Positions 43,718 to 52,729 of a stretch of DNA of 64,000 bases are shown here, piece by piece. The translations under genes were made by a program, and so were the position numbers. The notes below the pieces were generated by a model, which had not been told where the DNA came from, ran no database searches, and saw only the letters and a program-made list of their open reading frames with translations. The DNA is from Cetobacterium sp. 8H. Its GTDB lineage: Bacteria; Fusobacteriota; Fusobacteriia; Fusobacteriales; Fusobacteriaceae. The stretch's first letter is position 1, and each line of letters starts with the position of its first letter. The DNA is taken from positions 1,365,501 through 1,429,500 of the forward strand of contig NZ_JACHTG010000004.1 of the NCBI RefSeq assembly GCF_014250675.1. Direction: 5' to 3'.

Positions 43718-45229
43718 GTGAATAAAAAATATTTATTAGGTTTTGCATTGTTATGTTTAGGTCTTAGTAGTTGTTCAAAAGAGAAGAGTGAAACTTCTAA
43801 TGAAAAAACAAAGGTAATTACAATTTCTCAAGGATCCAAGCCAAAAAGTTTAGATCCAGCTATGTATAATGAAATACCATCACTTTTTATAGTTGAACAA
43901 ATTTTTAATACTCTTTTTAGAATTGATTCTAACGGGAAAATAGTACCTGAATTAGCGGAATCTTATGAATATGTGACGCCATTAGAACTTGTGATAAAAT
44001 TGAAAAAAGGTATAAAATTTCATAATGATGAAGAGATGAAAGCTAATGATGTCGCTTTTAGTATAAATAGGATGCTAGAAAAACCAGCTACGAAAGTTAT
44101 GCTCGATGCGATAGATTTGGTTTCGATTGTAGATGATTATACTGTTAAAATTAGATTAAAAGAAAGTTCAGCACCACTACTATATACACTTTCTTATCCT
44201 TTAACATCGATTTTAAATGAAAAAGATACTTTAGCTAAAAATGGAAATATAGCGGTATCACCATTAGGAACAGGTCCATTTAAATTCGATAAGTGGGGGG
44301 AAGGAGAAAGAATTGAATTAGATTCAAATGCAGATTATTTTGAAGGAAAACCTTTGGTGGATGAGCTTATATTTAGAGCAATAACAGAAAATACAAGTAG
44401 ATTAGCAGCATTAGAAACAGGAGAAGTTGATATAGCGACAATAGCTCCAATTGATATTCAAATTGTTGAGTCTAATAAAGAGTTGTTTGCAGTTTCATAT
44501 CCAACAACTTCAACAGAATATTTAACATTAAATACCCAAAAGACACCTTTAGATAATGCTGATTTTAGAAAAGCTTTACATTATGCTATAGATAAACAAA
44601 GTATTGTGGATACAGTTTATATGGGAAAAGCTAGTGTTGCAAAAACTATTGTAAATCCTAATGTATTTGGAAGCAATCAAAATGTTGAAGGGTATCCATA
44701 TAATCCTGAAAAAGCAAAGGAGTATTTAGAGAAATCTGGGGTATCAGGAGAAACAATAAAAATAATGTCAAATGATAATCCGGTAAGACTTCAAGCTGCT
44801 CAAATAATTCAAGCTAACTTAAAAGAAATTGGAATTAATTCAGAGATAGAGACTGTAGAGTGGGGAACATATTTACAGCTAACAGCTCAAGGGCAATATG
44901 ATATATTTATAGGTGGATGGGTTTCAGGAACTTCAGATTCGGATATAGTTCTTTTCCCACTTCTTCATAGTAGTTATAAAGGTGGTGCTGGAAATAGAGC
45001 GCTATATGATAATCCAGAATATGATGGATTGGTAGAACTTGGTAGAACTTCTATAGAACCTGAAAAGAGAATAGATGCATACACAAAAGCTCAAGAAATT
45101 TTACAAGAGGAAACTCCGTTAATTCCACTATATTATAAAAATGACAATATGGGATTAAGTAAAAAAATTAAAAACTTTGTACCAGAACCAAATACAATTC
45201 ATAATTTTTCAAAAGTAGATAAGGAGTAG
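43718..45229 (+). CDS. Peptide/nickel-type ABC substrate-binding lipoprotein (SBP family 5)
   Basis: This 503-residue exported lipoprotein has lipobox GLSSC at residues 16-20. Family 5 features include GSKPKSLDPAMYNEIPSLFI, LAESYEYVTPLELVIKLKKG, SPLGTGPFKFDKW and FRKALHYAIDKQSIV. No ABC permease or ATPase gene is near, so it must share components encoded elsewhere. The GTG 43718 start has AAGGGGGCG upstream. It is followed immediately by an M42 peptidase gene, suggesting peptide uptake and breakdown. Confidence 0.9.
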   Translation: MNKKYLLGFALLCLGLSSCSKEKSETSNEKTKVITISQGSKPKSLDPAMYNEIPSLFIVEQIFNTLFRIDSNGKIVPELAESYEYVTPLELVIKLKKGIKFHNDEEMKANDVAFSINRMLEKPATKVMLDAIDLVSIVDDYTVKIRLKESSAPLLYTLSYPLTSILNEKDTLAKNGNIAVSPLGTGPFKFDKWGEGERIELDSNADYFEGKPLVDELIFRAITENTSRLAALETGEVDIATIAPIDIQIVESNKELFAVSYPTTSTEYLTLNTQKTPLDNADFRKALHYAIDKQSIVDTVYMGKASVAKTIVNPNVFGSNQNVEGYPYNPEKAKEYLEKSGVSGETIKIMSNDNPVRLQAAQIIQANLKEIGINSEIETVEWGTYLQLTAQGQYDIFIGGWVSGTSDSDIVLFPLLHSSYKGGAGNRALYDNPEYDGLVELGRTSIEPEKRIDAYTKAQEILQEETPLIPLYYKNDNMGLSKKIKNFVPEPNTIHNFSKVDKE

Positions 45230-45237
45230 TGAGGGGA

Positions 45238-46266
45238 ATGAAGGTAGATTTAAGTTATGCAGTTGAATTTTGTAAGGAAATTTTAGAAATTCCAAGTCCA
45301 GCAGGATACACAGAGTTAGTTATGGAAAGGGTAGCAAAAGAATTAGATACCTTAGGAATTGAGTATTTTTATAGTAAAAAAGGATGCGTTATAGTTAGAT
45401 TAGAAGGAGAAAATACAACTTATACAAGACTTTTATCGGCACACGTAGACACTTTAGGTGCTGTGGTGAAAAAAGTTAAATCCAATGGAAGATTAGAACT
45501 TATGAATATTGGTGGTTACGCATGGGGATCGGTAGAAGGAGAAAATGTAATTATTCATACTTTAGATGGTAGAGAGTATGAGGGAACAGTTTTGCCAAAT
45601 AAAGCATCTGTTCATGTATATGGAGATATACCGAGAGAGATGGCAAGAACTGCTGAAAATATGGAAGTTAGACTTGATGAAGAGGTGTATTCTGAACAAG
45701 ATACAAGAGCCTTAGGAATATGTCAAGGAGACTTTGTAAGTTATTATACAAAAACAAAGGTAACGGAATCTGGATACATAAAGTCGAGATATTTAGATGA
45801 TAAATTATGCGTAGCACAGGTGTTTGCATACTTAAAATATTTAAAAGATAATAATAAAAAACCAAATAATAATTTATATATTTATTTTTCAAATTTTGAA
45901 GAGGTAGGGCATGGAGTTTCAGAAATACCTAATGATGTTGATGAATTTGTAGCTTTAGATATTGGACTTGTGGCTGAAGATGCACACGGAGATGAGAAGA
46001 AAGTGAGTATTGCTGCAAGAGATAACAAGACAGTATATGATCTTAAAATTAGAAAAAAGTTACAAGAAACAGCCGAAGCTAATGGAATAAATTACACAGT
46101 GGGAGTTTACAATAGATATGGATCAGACGCAACAGCATCGATTTTACAAGGAGCAGATTTAAGATATGCATGTATTGGGCCAAATGTAGATGCAACGCAT
46201 CACTATGAAAGAACACATTTAGATGGAGTAATTGAAACAATAAAACTTTTAATAGCATATTTATAA
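45238..46266 (+). CDS. M42-family aminopeptidase
   Basis: This 342-residue cytoplasmic dinuclear metallo-aminopeptidase (glutamyl aminopeptidase/FrvX/deblocking type) has metal ligands in LLSAHVDTLGAVV, YLDDKLCVAQVF, FSNFEEVGHG and ATHHYERTHLDG. M42 enzymes form tetrahedral dodecamers that process peptides. ATG 45238 is preferred; the in-frame GTG at 45229 overlaps the upstream stop. Confidence 0.9.
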   Translation: MKVDLSYAVEFCKEILEIPSPAGYTELVMERVAKELDTLGIEYFYSKKGCVIVRLEGENTTYTRLLSAHVDTLGAVVKKVKSNGRLELMNIGGYAWGSVEGENVIIHTLDGREYEGTVLPNKASVHVYGDIPREMARTAENMEVRLDEEVYSEQDTRALGICQGDFVSYYTKTKVTESGYIKSRYLDDKLCVAQVFAYLKYLKDNNKKPNNNLYIYFSNFEEVGHGVSEIPNDVDEFVALDIGLVAEDAHGDEKKVSIAARDNKTVYDLKIRKKLQETAEANGINYTVGVYNRYGSDATASILQGADLRYACIGPNVDATHHYERTHLDGVIETIKLLIAYL

Positions 46267-46270
46267 AATA

Positions 46271-46300
46271 AAACCTGAGATTTTAAAGTCTCAGGTTTTT
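46271..46300 (+). terminator. Bidirectional rho-independent terminator
   Basis: AAACCTGAGA (46271-46280) pairs with TCTCAGGTTT (46289-46298), followed by T. It serves the M42 gene and the convergent catB-like gene. Confidence 0.88.
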
Positions 46301-46311
46301 ATTTTGTAATT

Positions 46312-46971
46312 TTATTCATATTCTTTAGAAAATTTTACTAAAGAATTCACATCAAAATTATTTATTAGAGGGAGAGCTTCATTTATTTTCTCAATACTCC
46401 ACTCCCACCACTTGATATCTAGTAGATGTGATATTTCACTTTCAGAAAATCTTTTCCTTATTATGGTAGCTGGATTTCCTCCTACAACTGTATAAGCGGG
46501 AACATCTTTTGTAACAACAGCTCTAGCTGCGACAATAGCACCATCACCTATAGAAATTCCAGGCATAATAAGGGCTTCAGTCCCTATCCAGACGTCATTT
46601 CCAATTATGGTATCACCTTTTCTTTGGAATCCATTTTTGGCATTAGAAAAAATTCTAGAATCAAAAGGATATGCTGAAATCCAAGAGTGATTGTGACCCT
46701 GATTACCAGCTAGCATGAATATTACACCCGAAGCAATAGAACAAAATTTTCCAATTCTAAGTTTATCAAATTCAAAATTTTTACCAAAAATATCTTTATA
46801 ATTTTTAGTACTTCCATCTCCTAAAAGATATCTTACACATTGATCTTCAAAAGATTTATCATGATAATAACCAGAATAGTATGAAAATTCACCGACTATA
46901 ATATTAGGATTTTTAACATGATCTTTTAATGGGACAGATTGTAACCAACTTTCAAATATTTTTTCTTTCAA
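46312..46971 (-). CDS. catB: CatB/Vat-type xenobiotic O-acetyltransferase
   Basis: This 219-residue left-handed beta-helix enzyme acetylates chloramphenicol or streptogramin-like drugs using acetyl-CoA. Typical sequences are VKNPNIIVGEFSYYSGYYH, FCSIASGVIFMLAGNQGHNH (with the catalytic His) and GDTIIGNDVWIGTEALIMPG, and VGGNPATIIRKRF. The start is TTG 46971: AAAGGAG lies upstream, and the N terminus then matches family length. The natural substrate is unknown; resistance is predicted, not shown. Confidence 0.9.
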   Translation of the reverse strand: MKEKIFESWLQSVPLKDHVKNPNIIVGEFSYYSGYYHDKSFEDQCVRYLLGDGSTKNYKDIFGKNFEFDKLRIGKFCSIASGVIFMLAGNQGHNHSWISAYPFDSRIFSNAKNGFQRKGDTIIGNDVWIGTEALIMPGISIGDGAIVAARAVVTKDVPAYTVVGGNPATIIRKRFSESEISHLLDIKWWEWSIEKINEALPLINNFDVNSLVKFSKEYE

Positions 46972-47004
46972 TTCAAATAGCTCCTTTAATAGTTTTTTAT
47001 TTAA

Positions 47005-47032
47005 ATTATATAATAAAATATGTATTTTGCAA
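47005..47032 (-). promoter_or_regulatory. Promoter of the catB-like gene
   Basis: On the minus strand TTGCAA (47032-47027) and TATAAT (47010-47005) with a 16-base spacer. Confidence 0.65.
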
Positions 47033-47097
47033 GGAAACGTTAATAAGTATTGAATAACAGATAAAGCTATATATCAAAAGTTAAAAAGGAGGCTTTT

Positions 47098-47685
47098 ATG
47101 AAAAAAATAAGTTTATTTTTGATTCTAAGTTCTTTGATTTTATCTTTAACAGCTTGCTCTAATGCTGATTTAGAAAATATCTCAAAAGCTCTTGCAGAAA
47201 CTAATAGTACCTCTATGGGAAATAAACCATCAGAAACTATGAGAAATACGGCTGTTGAAAATGCAATTTTAGAAGCTTACAATCTTCAAAGAGGAACAGA
47301 TATAGTTTACTATCATTACACTAAAGTAGATTTAAATGATGACTATGTTCCAGAGTACTTTGTTTATGCCTATGGACCTATGTTAAGTGGATCTGGCGGA
47401 GGGTCAGCTTTGATTTTAAGCAATAATTTCAAAGAGATATCTAGATTTAGCTTAGTTAGAACACCTATTACAATAAGTAGAAATAAAACAAGAGGTTGGA
47501 AGGATATAATAATGCAAGTATCTGGTGGAGGTGCAAATCCATCAACCGTTGCAATGAGATTTAATGGTGAGAGTTATCCATCTAATCCATCAACACAACC
47601 ATCACTATCTCCTAATGACTATGTAGATGGCATAAGAATATTCACAGAGGATATGTCGGTGAATCGAGGACTAAAAATAGAATAG
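47098..47685 (+). CDS. Lipoprotein of unknown function
   Basis: This 195-residue protein has a lipoprotein signal (ILSSLILSLTAC, Cys at residue 20), a low-complexity Ser/Thr/Asn stretch, then a domain with VDLNDDYVPEYFVYAYGPM and a glycine-rich loop GSGGGSALIL. The acidic LNDDYVPEYF stretch resembles the calcium-loop-like repeats in VCBS/FG-GAP-type proteins, but this is weak. AAAAGGAGG precedes ATG 47098. It is a single gene between two terminators. Confidence 0.75.
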   Translation: MKKISLFLILSSLILSLTACSNADLENISKALAETNSTSMGNKPSETMRNTAVENAILEAYNLQRGTDIVYYHYTKVDLNDDYVPEYFVYAYGPMLSGSGGGSALILSNNFKEISRFSLVRTPITISRNKTRGWKDIIMQVSGGGANPSTVAMRFNGESYPSNPSTQPSLSPNDYVDGIRIFTEDMSVNRGLKIE

Positions 47686-47698
47686 CAACTTAAATAAA

Positions 47699-47730
47699 AA
47701 AGGTGCATTATATAAATATGCACCTTTTTT
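47699..47730 (+). terminator. Rho-independent terminator after the lipoprotein gene
   Basis: AAAGGTGCAT (from 47699) pairs with ATGCACCTTT, with T run to 47730. It isolates the lipoprotein gene from the LacI operon. Confidence 0.88.
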
Positions 47731-47794
47731 ATGTTTTATAATTGAAAATATACAACATATATAATACTTAAAAATCTATATTAATATAAAAAAT

Positions 47795-47823
47795 TTGACA
47801 ATAGCTAAAAAAAACTATACAAT
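47795..47823 (+). promoter_or_regulatory. Promoter of the LacI-TRAP operon
   Basis: TTGACA (47795-47800) and TACAAT (47818-47823) with a 17-base spacer. The operator lies just downstream. Confidence 0.72.
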
Positions 47824-47836
47824 AATATTGTCGCAG

Positions 47837-47858
47837 TTTACGAACGCGTGTTAGTAAA
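47837..47858 (+). promoter_or_regulatory. LacI-family operator (22-bp imperfect palindrome, centre CG)
   Basis: The site TTTAC-g-AAC-g-CG-t-GTT-a-GTAAA is symmetric at 16 of 22 positions, with the central CG step typical of LacI/GalR operators. It lies about 14-35 bases after the -10 element and before the lacI-type start, so bound repressor would block early transcription. Confidence 0.78.
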
Positions 47859-47890
47859 TTTAAAATTTAAATAGGAAAGGGTGATTAGAA

Positions 47891-48916
47891 ATGAACAGTA
47901 GTGTTATCGCAAAATTAGCTGGTGTTTCTCGTAGCACCGTTTCAAGAGTTATAAATAACTATCCAGATATATCTAAAGAAACAAGAGAAAAAGTTTTAAA
48001 AATTATAAAAGAGAATAACTACTATCCAAATCTTCCAGCTCAAAAATTGGCAGGTAAAAAAACAGGTGTGATAGGACTTCTTATATATACTGGTGAAATT
48101 AAAAAAGGTGGGAACTATAAAAAAGTTTCGGATTCACTTTACTATTCAGAACTTGTAACTAAAATTATAGATGCTTCAGAAAATATAGGATATTCAGTTT
48201 TAGTTTCATACATCAATAAAAAAAGTTCTAATTGGAAAAAAATATTTGCGAATGGAATAATTGATGGAGCTATTATAATATCTGGTGGAAAAAAATATAA
48301 AGAGATAAACAATTTAACTAAATTAGAAAATAAAATAGTTCTTTTAGATTATGAAGACTATATTTCAAATGAAAATACATCCACAGTTAATCCAAATAAT
48401 TTTGAAGGTGGTTATAAAGCTACAGAATACTTAATTCAAAATAATCATAAAAAGATTTTGCATATTATGGGAGATCTTAAAAGAAAAATGTCACTAAACA
48501 GAGCTAGAGGATATAAAACTTGCTTAAAAAATAATGGAATTCAAGAATATAAGATAATAGCTGGAGAATTTAGCGAACAAAGTGGCTATAAAATAGTTAC
48601 AGATTATTTAAGATATAATAAAACTTTTAATTTTACAGCGATATTTGCTGGGAACGATTATATAGCTTTAGGTGCTATAAAGGCTTTGCAAGAAAATGGT
48701 ATTAAAGTTCCAGAAGATGTTTCTGTCATAGGTTTTGATAACATGTTATTAGGAGAGTATACGAGTCCGACAATAACAAGTGTTAATCACCTTGATAAAC
48801 AGATAGCTGAAAAATCTTTAAATAAGTTAATAAGTTTAATAGATGGAGAAACTGGTACAAAAGAAATAACATGCATTGAAATTGTTGAAAAAAATAGTGT
48901 TTCTAGAAATAGTTAA
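47891..48916 (+). CDS. LacI/GalR-family transcriptional regulator
   Basis: This 341-residue repressor has an N-terminal HTH and hinge (SSVIAKLAGVSRSTVSRVIN, then PNLPAQKLAGKKTGVIGLL). A periplasmic-binding-protein-like sensor domain follows, with FAGNDYIALGAIKALQENG and VIGFDNMLLGEYTSP. It heads the TRAP operon without a terminator before dctP, and a matching operator lies in its own promoter. Its ligand is probably the sugar-acid-like substrate of the transporter. Confidence 0.92.
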   Translation: MNSSVIAKLAGVSRSTVSRVINNYPDISKETREKVLKIIKENNYYPNLPAQKLAGKKTGVIGLLIYTGEIKKGGNYKKVSDSLYYSELVTKIIDASENIGYSVLVSYINKKSSNWKKIFANGIIDGAIIISGGKKYKEINNLTKLENKIVLLDYEDYISNENTSTVNPNNFEGGYKATEYLIQNNHKKILHIMGDLKRKMSLNRARGYKTCLKNNGIQEYKIIAGEFSEQSGYKIVTDYLRYNKTFNFTAIFAGNDYIALGAIKALQENGIKVPEDVSVIGFDNMLLGEYTSPTITSVNHLDKQIAEKSLNKLISLIDGETGTKEITCIEIVEKNSVSRNS

Positions 48917-48975
48917 ATTTTAAATAAGTTGTGGTATTAAAATTTTGTTTATTATATAAAATCTTAGGAGGAGTT

Positions 48976-50001
48976 ATGAATTTCAAAAGATCAGTTTTTA
49001 AATTTACAAACTTTAGTGTACTTGCAGGAAGTTTATTTTTTATGGGATGTGGAGAGAAAGATAAAACAACAGACACACAAAAAACTCGTGTTATAAAAGT
49101 GAGTCATGTTTTCCAAACATCTGAACCAACTCATATCTATATTTCTGAAGCAGCAGATAAAATTAATGAGAAGTTAAAAGGAGAGATTGAATTTCAAGTT
49201 TACCCAAATGGAGAACTTCCATCGTACAAGGATGCTATTGAACTAGTACTAAGAGGATCAGATTTTATATCAGTTGTTGATCCTAGCTATATAGGGGATT
49301 ATGTTCCTGATTTCACTGCTCTTGTAGGACCAATGCTTTATAACTCATACGATGAATATACAGCAGTAACAAGTAGTGATTTTGTTAAAGATCTTGAAAA
49401 ACAAGCAGAAGCAAAAGGGATTAAGGTTCTATCACTTGATTATATGTTTGGATTTAGACATATTGTAACTGGTAAAGAGATTGTAGAGGTTGAAGATTTA
49501 AAAGGAATGAAACTTAGAGTTCCATCAAGTAAGTTATGGATAGATACATTTAATGCATTAGGTGCAAACCCTGTAGCTATGCCGTGGAGTGAAACTGTGA
49601 GTGCTCTTCAACAAAAAGTTATTGATGGAACTGAAACAACATATTCATTTATGTCAAATAGTAAACTTTATGAGTTAAGAAAAAATGTATCTTTAAGTGG
49701 ACATTTCTTAGGAACTGGTGGAGTATATATATCTACGAAAGTTTGGGATTCTTTTACGGATGAACAAAGAGAAGTTATTCAAGAAGAAATTTCGGCAGCA
49801 GCTATAAGAAATAATAAGAAAATAGTAGAGTTAGATGAGTCTTTTAAAAGTGATATTGTGAAAAATGGAATGAAATTTAATGAAGTTAACAAGGTTGCTT
49901 TCCAAGAGAAAACAAAAAAAGTATTTGATGAGTTTCCAGGATTTACACCTAATGTATATGAAAAGCTTCAAAATGAGATTTTAAAAGTAAGAAATAAGTA
50001 A
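48976..50001 (+). CDS. dctP: TRAP transporter substrate-binding protein DctP
   Basis: This 341-residue exported binding protein has a lipoprotein-like N terminus (FSVLAGSLFFMGCGEKD). Family motifs are VYPNGELPSYKDAIELVLRG and the carboxylate-binding region LKGMKLRVPSSKLWIDTFNALGANP, with PWSETVSALQQKVIDGTE. ATG 48976 follows AGGAGGAG; the longer in-frame start at 48931 lacks a ribosome site. It starts the transporter set dctP-dctQ-dctM. Confidence 0.93.
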   Translation: MNFKRSVFKFTNFSVLAGSLFFMGCGEKDKTTDTQKTRVIKVSHVFQTSEPTHIYISEAADKINEKLKGEIEFQVYPNGELPSYKDAIELVLRGSDFISVVDPSYIGDYVPDFTALVGPMLYNSYDEYTAVTSSDFVKDLEKQAEAKGIKVLSLDYMFGFRHIVTGKEIVEVEDLKGMKLRVPSSKLWIDTFNALGANPVAMPWSETVSALQQKVIDGTETTYSFMSNSKLYELRKNVSLSGHFLGTGGVYISTKVWDSFTDEQREVIQEEISAAAIRNNKKIVELDESFKSDIVKNGMKFNEVNKVAFQEKTKKVFDEFPGFTPNVYEKLQNEILKVRNK

Positions 50002-50031
50002 AAAAATTATTAATATATAGGAGATAAAAAA

Positions 50032-50547
50032 ATGAAAAAATGGAATATCGATGAGATAATTTCGTGTTTCTTTCTTACCTTAACGATAATGACAGTGATT
50101 ATTAATATAACAATGCGTTACTTTTTTAACTCTCCGTTAAGAAGTGCTGAAGAATTTGCAACAATATGTTTTATTTGGTCCGTATTTGTGGGAGGAGCCG
50201 CTTCCTATAGAAAAAAAATGCATATGGGAATAGATATTCTAACTCAACTGCTTCCAAATAAATTTCAGAATTATATAACTTTAATAGTTAATATAATTAT
50301 GGTAGTTTTAAATGGTGCTTTTTGTTATTTAAGTATAAAGTTTTCTATAGCTTCAAGAATGAAACCAACAGCAGTTTTAGGAATTTCATCATCTTATGTC
50401 AATTTATCGCTAGTTTTTGGATTTGGATTTATTTTTATATACTCATCTATTGAGACTATAAAAAGTTTTAATGAAATTTTTTATAAACAAAATAAAGATG
50501 AGAGTAATTATATTGATACTAAAGTTGAGGTGAAAATAAATGGTTAG
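50032..50547 (+). CDS. dctQ: TRAP transporter small permease DctQ
   Basis: This 171-residue protein has four hydrophobic helices. DctQ hallmarks are NITMRYFFNSPLRSAEEFATICFIWSV split over helix 2 and RKKMHMGIDIL. It overlaps dctM by 8 bases. Confidence 0.92.
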   Translation: MKKWNIDEIISCFFLTLTIMTVIINITMRYFFNSPLRSAEEFATICFIWSVFVGGAASYRKKMHMGIDILTQLLPNKFQNYITLIVNIIMVVLNGAFCYLSIKFSIASRMKPTAVLGISSSYVNLSLVFGFGFIFIYSSIETIKSFNEIFYKQNKDESNYIDTKVEVKING

Positions 50548-51826
50548 TTTCATCCCCATATTTATTCTTTTTGGATTGTTTTTTCTAAGTGTCCCAATAG
50601 CATTTTCTTTGATGGGATCAGCTTTATTTTTCTATGCATTCCAAAATATGAGCATGGATCTTGATCTTATAATGCAGCATTTCATAAGAAGTGCTGAATC
50701 GTTTCCGCTTTTAGCTATTCCATTTTTTATAATGGCTGGTTCTATAATGAATTATTCAGGAATAAGTAAACGTCTTATGGGAATGGCAGAAGTTTTAACA
50801 GGTCACCTAAGTGGAGGGCTTGCACAAGTTAATATACTTCTAAGTGTATTGATGGGTGGAATTTCAGGATCTGCGAATGCTGATGCTGCTATGCAGTGTA
50901 AAGTACTTGTCCCTGAAATGGTAAAAAGAGGTTATTCAAAAGGCTTTTCGGCAGCTATCACTGCAGCGTCATCTACGATAAGCCCAATTATCCCGCCAGG
51001 AATTGTCTTAATTATATATGCTCTACTAGCTAATGTTTCTGTTACTAAGATGTTTATCGCAGGTTATGTTCCAGGCTTTTTAATGGCGATTGCTCTTATG
51101 ATAACAGTGGGAATCATTTCAAAAAAAAGAGGTTATAAACCCGACAGAGAAAAAAAGGCTACTTCAAAAGAAATATTTATTCAATTTAAGGATTCTTTAT
51201 GGGCTCTTATTCTTCCTTTTGTAATTATATTTGGAATGAGAGTAGGGGTTTTTACTCCTACAGAAGCAGGAGCGGTAGCAGTAGTTATAACAACTTTGAT
51301 TGGAATTTTTATCTACAAAGAGCTTCAAGTATCTATGTTTGGAGATATTTTGAAAGAGACAATTTATGGAACAAGCACAGTTATGTTTATCATAATTGCT
51401 GCTAATGTTTTTGGTTCATATTTGAGTTGGGAGAGAATTCCGCACAAATTAACTGAAATGTTGCTTCAATTTACAACAAGTCCTTGGAGAATGCTTCTAA
51501 TTGTAAACTTAATCCTTCTATTTGTGGGAATGTTTATAGATGGAGGAGCTGCAATGATTATACTTGCACCGCTTCTTATTCCGGCAGCAGTAAAATTAGG
51601 AATAGATCCTCTCCATTTTGGAATAGTTATGGTTGTTAATATTATGATCGGAGGAATTACCCCCCCTTTCGGATCAATGATGTTTTTAACTTGTTCACTA
51701 TTAAAAATTAAATTAGAAGAATTTATAAAAGAAATTTTTCCTTTTGTAGTTGCATTACTAATTGTTTTAGGATTATTGACATATGTTCCTAGTATAGTAT
51801 TATTTTTACCAAATTTATTAAATTAA
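50540..51826 (+). CDS. dctM: TRAP transporter large permease DctM
   Basis: This 428-residue membrane protein has about 12 helices. Signature stretches include FPLLAIPFFIMAGSIMNYSG, GGISGSANADAAM, STISPIIPPGIVLIIYALLA and GMFIDGGAAMIILAPLL. With DctP and DctQ it forms a sodium-driven high-affinity uptake system, probably for a sugar acid or related carboxylate. Confidence 0.94.
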   Translation: MVSFIPIFILFGLFFLSVPIAFSLMGSALFFYAFQNMSMDLDLIMQHFIRSAESFPLLAIPFFIMAGSIMNYSGISKRLMGMAEVLTGHLSGGLAQVNILLSVLMGGISGSANADAAMQCKVLVPEMVKRGYSKGFSAAITAASSTISPIIPPGIVLIIYALLANVSVTKMFIAGYVPGFLMAIALMITVGIISKKRGYKPDREKKATSKEIFIQFKDSLWALILPFVIIFGMRVGVFTPTEAGAVAVVITTLIGIFIYKELQVSMFGDILKETIYGTSTVMFIIIAANVFGSYLSWERIPHKLTEMLLQFTTSPWRMLLIVNLILLFVGMFIDGGAAMIILAPLLIPAAVKLGIDPLHFGIVMVVNIMIGGITPPFGSMMFLTCSLLKIKLEEFIKEIFPFVVALLIVLGLLTYVPSIVLFLPNLLN

Positions 51827-51843
51827 AATTCAAGGAGAACAAA

Positions 51844-52605
51844 ATGTTTAAAAACCTATATGTTAGTGACCTCATTTTTTATAATGAGAATGTAAAAAGT
51901 ATAATAAAATTTCTTAAGGACAATAATGTTGAAAAAGTGGAATTTTTCATCGAACCTTTGGACGAAAAATATACAAAAAAAATGTGTGAAGTATTAAATA
52001 ATTATAAATTTAAATCTATATCTTTTCATGGTCCGTTTAGAAGATGTAGACTAACCGATATGACAGAAGAGGGTTGGAATGACGTAATTTATAGTTATAC
52101 AGAAAGTTTTAAAATGGCAAAAAAATTTAATGCCTCACTTATGGTTCTTCACAGTAATGAAAGATTATCAGGGCCAATAGATAAAGTAATGCTTAAAAAT
52201 AGGATTAAAGAGATTGTGAATTTAGGAAAAGAGTACAATATTGAAGTGCTTGTTGAAAATGTTGGGATTAAGGAAAATATGGTATTTAATCAATATTCAT
52301 ATGAAAAACTGATACTTGATAATAATTATGGTTCTTTAATTGATATAGGACATGCATTTCTTAATAATTGGGATATTGAAGGTTTGATTAGTAGACTCAA
52401 AAATAATATTAAAGCTTTTCATTTTCACAATAATGATGGAAATTTTGACCAGCATAAAGCTATTTCAAATGGAAAAATTAATTATGATCATATAATTGAA
52501 ATATATAGAAAGTATACCCCAAATGCTAATATTGTTTTAGAGTATGATTTTACTGAAAGCCAAGAAATACTTTTAAAAGATTTAGAAAAATTTAAAAATT
52601 TGTAA
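51844..52605 (+). CDS. Sugar phosphate isomerase/epimerase-like TIM-barrel protein
   Basis: This 253-residue protein of the AP-endonuclease-2/xylose-isomerase-like family has SISFHGPFRRCRLTDM, LMVLHSNERL, VLVENVGIKENM, LIDIGHAFLNNWD and AFHFHNNDGNFDQHKAI, which supply the usual metal ligands. It closes the TRAP operon, so it probably isomerises or epimerises the imported substrate. The precise reaction cannot be read. Confidence 0.85.
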   Translation: MFKNLYVSDLIFYNENVKSIIKFLKDNNVEKVEFFIEPLDEKYTKKMCEVLNNYKFKSISFHGPFRRCRLTDMTEEGWNDVIYSYTESFKMAKKFNASLMVLHSNERLSGPIDKVMLKNRIKEIVNLGKEYNIEVLVENVGIKENMVFNQYSYEKLILDNNYGSLIDIGHAFLNNWDIEGLISRLKNNIKAFHFHNNDGNFDQHKAISNGKINYDHIIEIYRKYTPNANIVLEYDFTESQEILLKDLEKFKNL

Positions 52606-52692
52606 AACTTTTTCACAAAATCTTTCGTCAAAATATTATATTAAAAATGCTAGAATAAGTAATGCTGGTAATAAATAATTTAATCCCCCCCT

Positions 52693-52726
52693 AAAAAGGT
52701 CCTCATCCCCCCCGAGGGCCTTTTTT
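52693..52726 (+). terminator. Bidirectional terminator with C7 loop
   Basis: AAAAAGG-t-CCTC (52693-52704) pairs with GAGG-g-CCTTTTT (52714-52726). The loop contains CCCCCCC (52707-52713) and a second CCCCCCC lies just before the stem (52685-52691), which is odd in this AT-rich genome. Confidence 0.88.
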
Positions 52727-52729
52727 CTA

